Part shown: positions 62,803 to 64,000 of the stretch, piece by piece
Layout of the letters: every line of letters starts with the position of its first letter
How positions within the stretch are numbered: position 1 is the stretch's first letter
Origin: Deltaproteobacteria bacterium
Lineage (GTDB): Bacteria > Desulfobacterota > Desulfobacteria > Desulfobacterales > SpSt-501
NCBI GenBank assembly: GCA_016219005.1
Contig: JACRCN010000083.1
Span: 1 to 64,000 of the forward strand
Direction of reading: 5' to 3'
Length of the DNA: 64,000 bases
Notes under the pieces: generated by a model
Seen by the model: the letters and a program-made list of their open reading frames with translations, nothing else
Told to the model about the DNA's origin: nothing
Database searches by the model: none
Made by a program: the position numbers and the translations under genes

Positions 62803-63624
62803 ATGGGTCTAAAAGAAAAGAAACAGCGCCTGGTCGGTGTTCTGCAAGCGTGCGACAGCTTGGCGGTTGCATTCTCCGGCGGGGTGGACAGCACGTTTCT
62901 GCTGGCCGTTGCCAAGGAGGTGCTGGGAGAGAAGGTGCTGGCCGTCACCGCGACGTCAGCGATCCATTCCCGGACGGAAAGCCTTGCGGCCGCTGAAATC
63001 GCCAGGGCACTCGGTGTCGTGCACCGCGTGGTGCCCTCCCGCGAAATGGACCTGCCGGAGTTCGTCGCCAACCCCTCGAACCGCTGTTACATCTGCAAAC
63101 GGCACGTCATGGCCGAGGTGGTCCGAATCGCCGCTGAGATGGGAATTGCTCATGTCGCTCACGGTGTAAACGTCGATGACCTGGGCGATTTTCGTCCGGG
63201 GCTCAAGGCCGCCGAGGAGATGGGCTTGCTATCCCCGCTCGTGGAGGCCGGGCTCACCAAGGCGGACATCCGCGTGCTTTCCAGGCGGATGGGGCTTACG
63301 ACCTGGAACAAGCCGTCAATGGCCTGCCTGGCATCAAGGATACCTTACGGCACGGCGATCACGCCGGAAAACCTTCGCATGGTGGAGGCCGCCGAGGATT
63401 TTTTGCGCGGGCTGGGGTTCGCGGGTTGCCGGGTGCGGCACCACGGCGTGGTGGCCCGGATCGAACTTTCCCAACGGGATCTTAAAAAAGCGTTGACGGC
63501 GCCGGCGCGGACGGCGATTGTCCGGAGGCTGCGCGAAATCGGCTTCCGGTATGTGACGCTGGACCTCGAGGGTTACGTGATGGGCAGCCTGAACCGGGCG
63601 TTTGAAGCAGGGCAGGGGGGATGA
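62803..63624 (+). CDS. larE: ATP-dependent sacrificial sulfur transferase LarE-like
   Basis: SLAVAFSGGVDSTFLLAVAKEVLG (PP-loop); NRCYICKRH; GLTTWNKPSMACLASRIPYGTAIT. Confidence 0.92.
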   Translation: MGLKEKKQRLVGVLQACDSLAVAFSGGVDSTFLLAVAKEVLGEKVLAVTATSAIHSRTESLAAAEIARALGVVHRVVPSREMDLPEFVANPSNRCYICKRHVMAEVVRIAAEMGIAHVAHGVNVDDLGDFRPGLKAAEEMGLLSPLVEAGLTKADIRVLSRRMGLTTWNKPSMACLASRIPYGTAITPENLRMVEAAEDFLRGLGFAGCRVRHHGVVARIELSQRDLKKALTAPARTAIVRRLREIGFRYVTLDLEGYVMGSLNRAFEAGQGG

Positions 63625-64000
63625 TGACATCGAAGTGGACGGGTGTTGCGATGCTCCTGGCAGGTGTAGCGGCGTTTCTGGCGGTTTCGCCATTGGGGGC
63701 AGAATTTTACAAGTACACCGATAAAAACGGCCGGACGGTCTATGTCGACGAAATCTGGAAAATCCCCGCAGAATACCAGAACCAGGTGGGCCGTTACGCA
63801 GAAAAGTTCGATCACCTGCCTGCGGACCAGAAGGCCCAGGCGACGGAATTCGACCGGGAACGCCAGCAAGCCCTCGAACTCGAGCGCCAGCAGCAGACCG
63901 AGGGCCAGCTCCGTGAACTGCGCGAGCGTGAGGATCTCGAACGCCGGCGCCAGGCCGAAATCGACCGGCAGGACAAGCTGAAGACCCAGGAAACCCGGGT
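63621..64000 (+). CDS. DUF4124-like secreted protein with coiled coil, 3'-truncated by window edge
   Basis: Signal peptide then AEFYKYTDKNGRTVYVDEIWKIP; charged coiled coil runs to the window end; ATG overlaps larE stop. Confidence 0.75.
   Translation, partial: MMTSKWTGVAMLLAGVAAFLAVSPLGAEFYKYTDKNGRTVYVDEIWKIPAEYQNQVGRYAEKFDHLPADQKAQATEFDRERQQALELERQQQTEGQLRELREREDLERRRQAEIDRQDKLKTQETR

Overview
64-kb GC-rich bacterial chromosome segment. Gene content and domain style look like Desulfobacterota / former Deltaproteobacteria (inference only). It is almost entirely coding, with both window edges cutting genes (purL at the left, a DUF4124-like protein at the right). In order: purL(partial)-purQ; a type IV pilus minor-pilin/pilY1 operon behind an AT-rich island with a sigma54-like promoter, followed by a decayed pseudopilin relic; LysM protein; groEL/groES; FmdB zinc-ribbon; an uncharacterised HExxH protein; a 31-aa bS22/AURKAIP1-COX24-type micro-ORF; hflC/hflK; DciA-like (DUF721); TrmN6-like methyltransferase; two tRNA-Ser genes (CGA, GGA); dnaX-ybaB-recR; YkgJ-like; hybrid histidine kinase; sdhCAB; HD protein; complete tolQRAB-pal-ybgF; ruvCAB; SAM-hydroxide adenosyltransferase; CYTH protein; rplM-rpsI; pxpABC; a multi-gene signalling island with two paralogous PAS kinases, HDOD and degenerate HD-GYP regulators and a receiver-domain relic; livKHMGF; DUF1445 (YcsI/D-glutamate-cyclase-like) + M24 peptidase + oppABCDF-type transporter; larE. 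No CRISPR, rRNA, intact IS element or prophage was seen. Most of the window is housekeeping. The best leads are (a) the 39-63 kb accessory stretch, possibly a 5-oxoproline/D-glutamate/peptide scavenging module wrapped around a duplicated PAS sensor, (b) two small ORFs absent from the ORF track, (c) the HExxH protein, (d) gene relics (pseudopilin, receiver domain), and (e) an enlarged peptide-binding protein. All calls are from reading the sequence; no database search was run.
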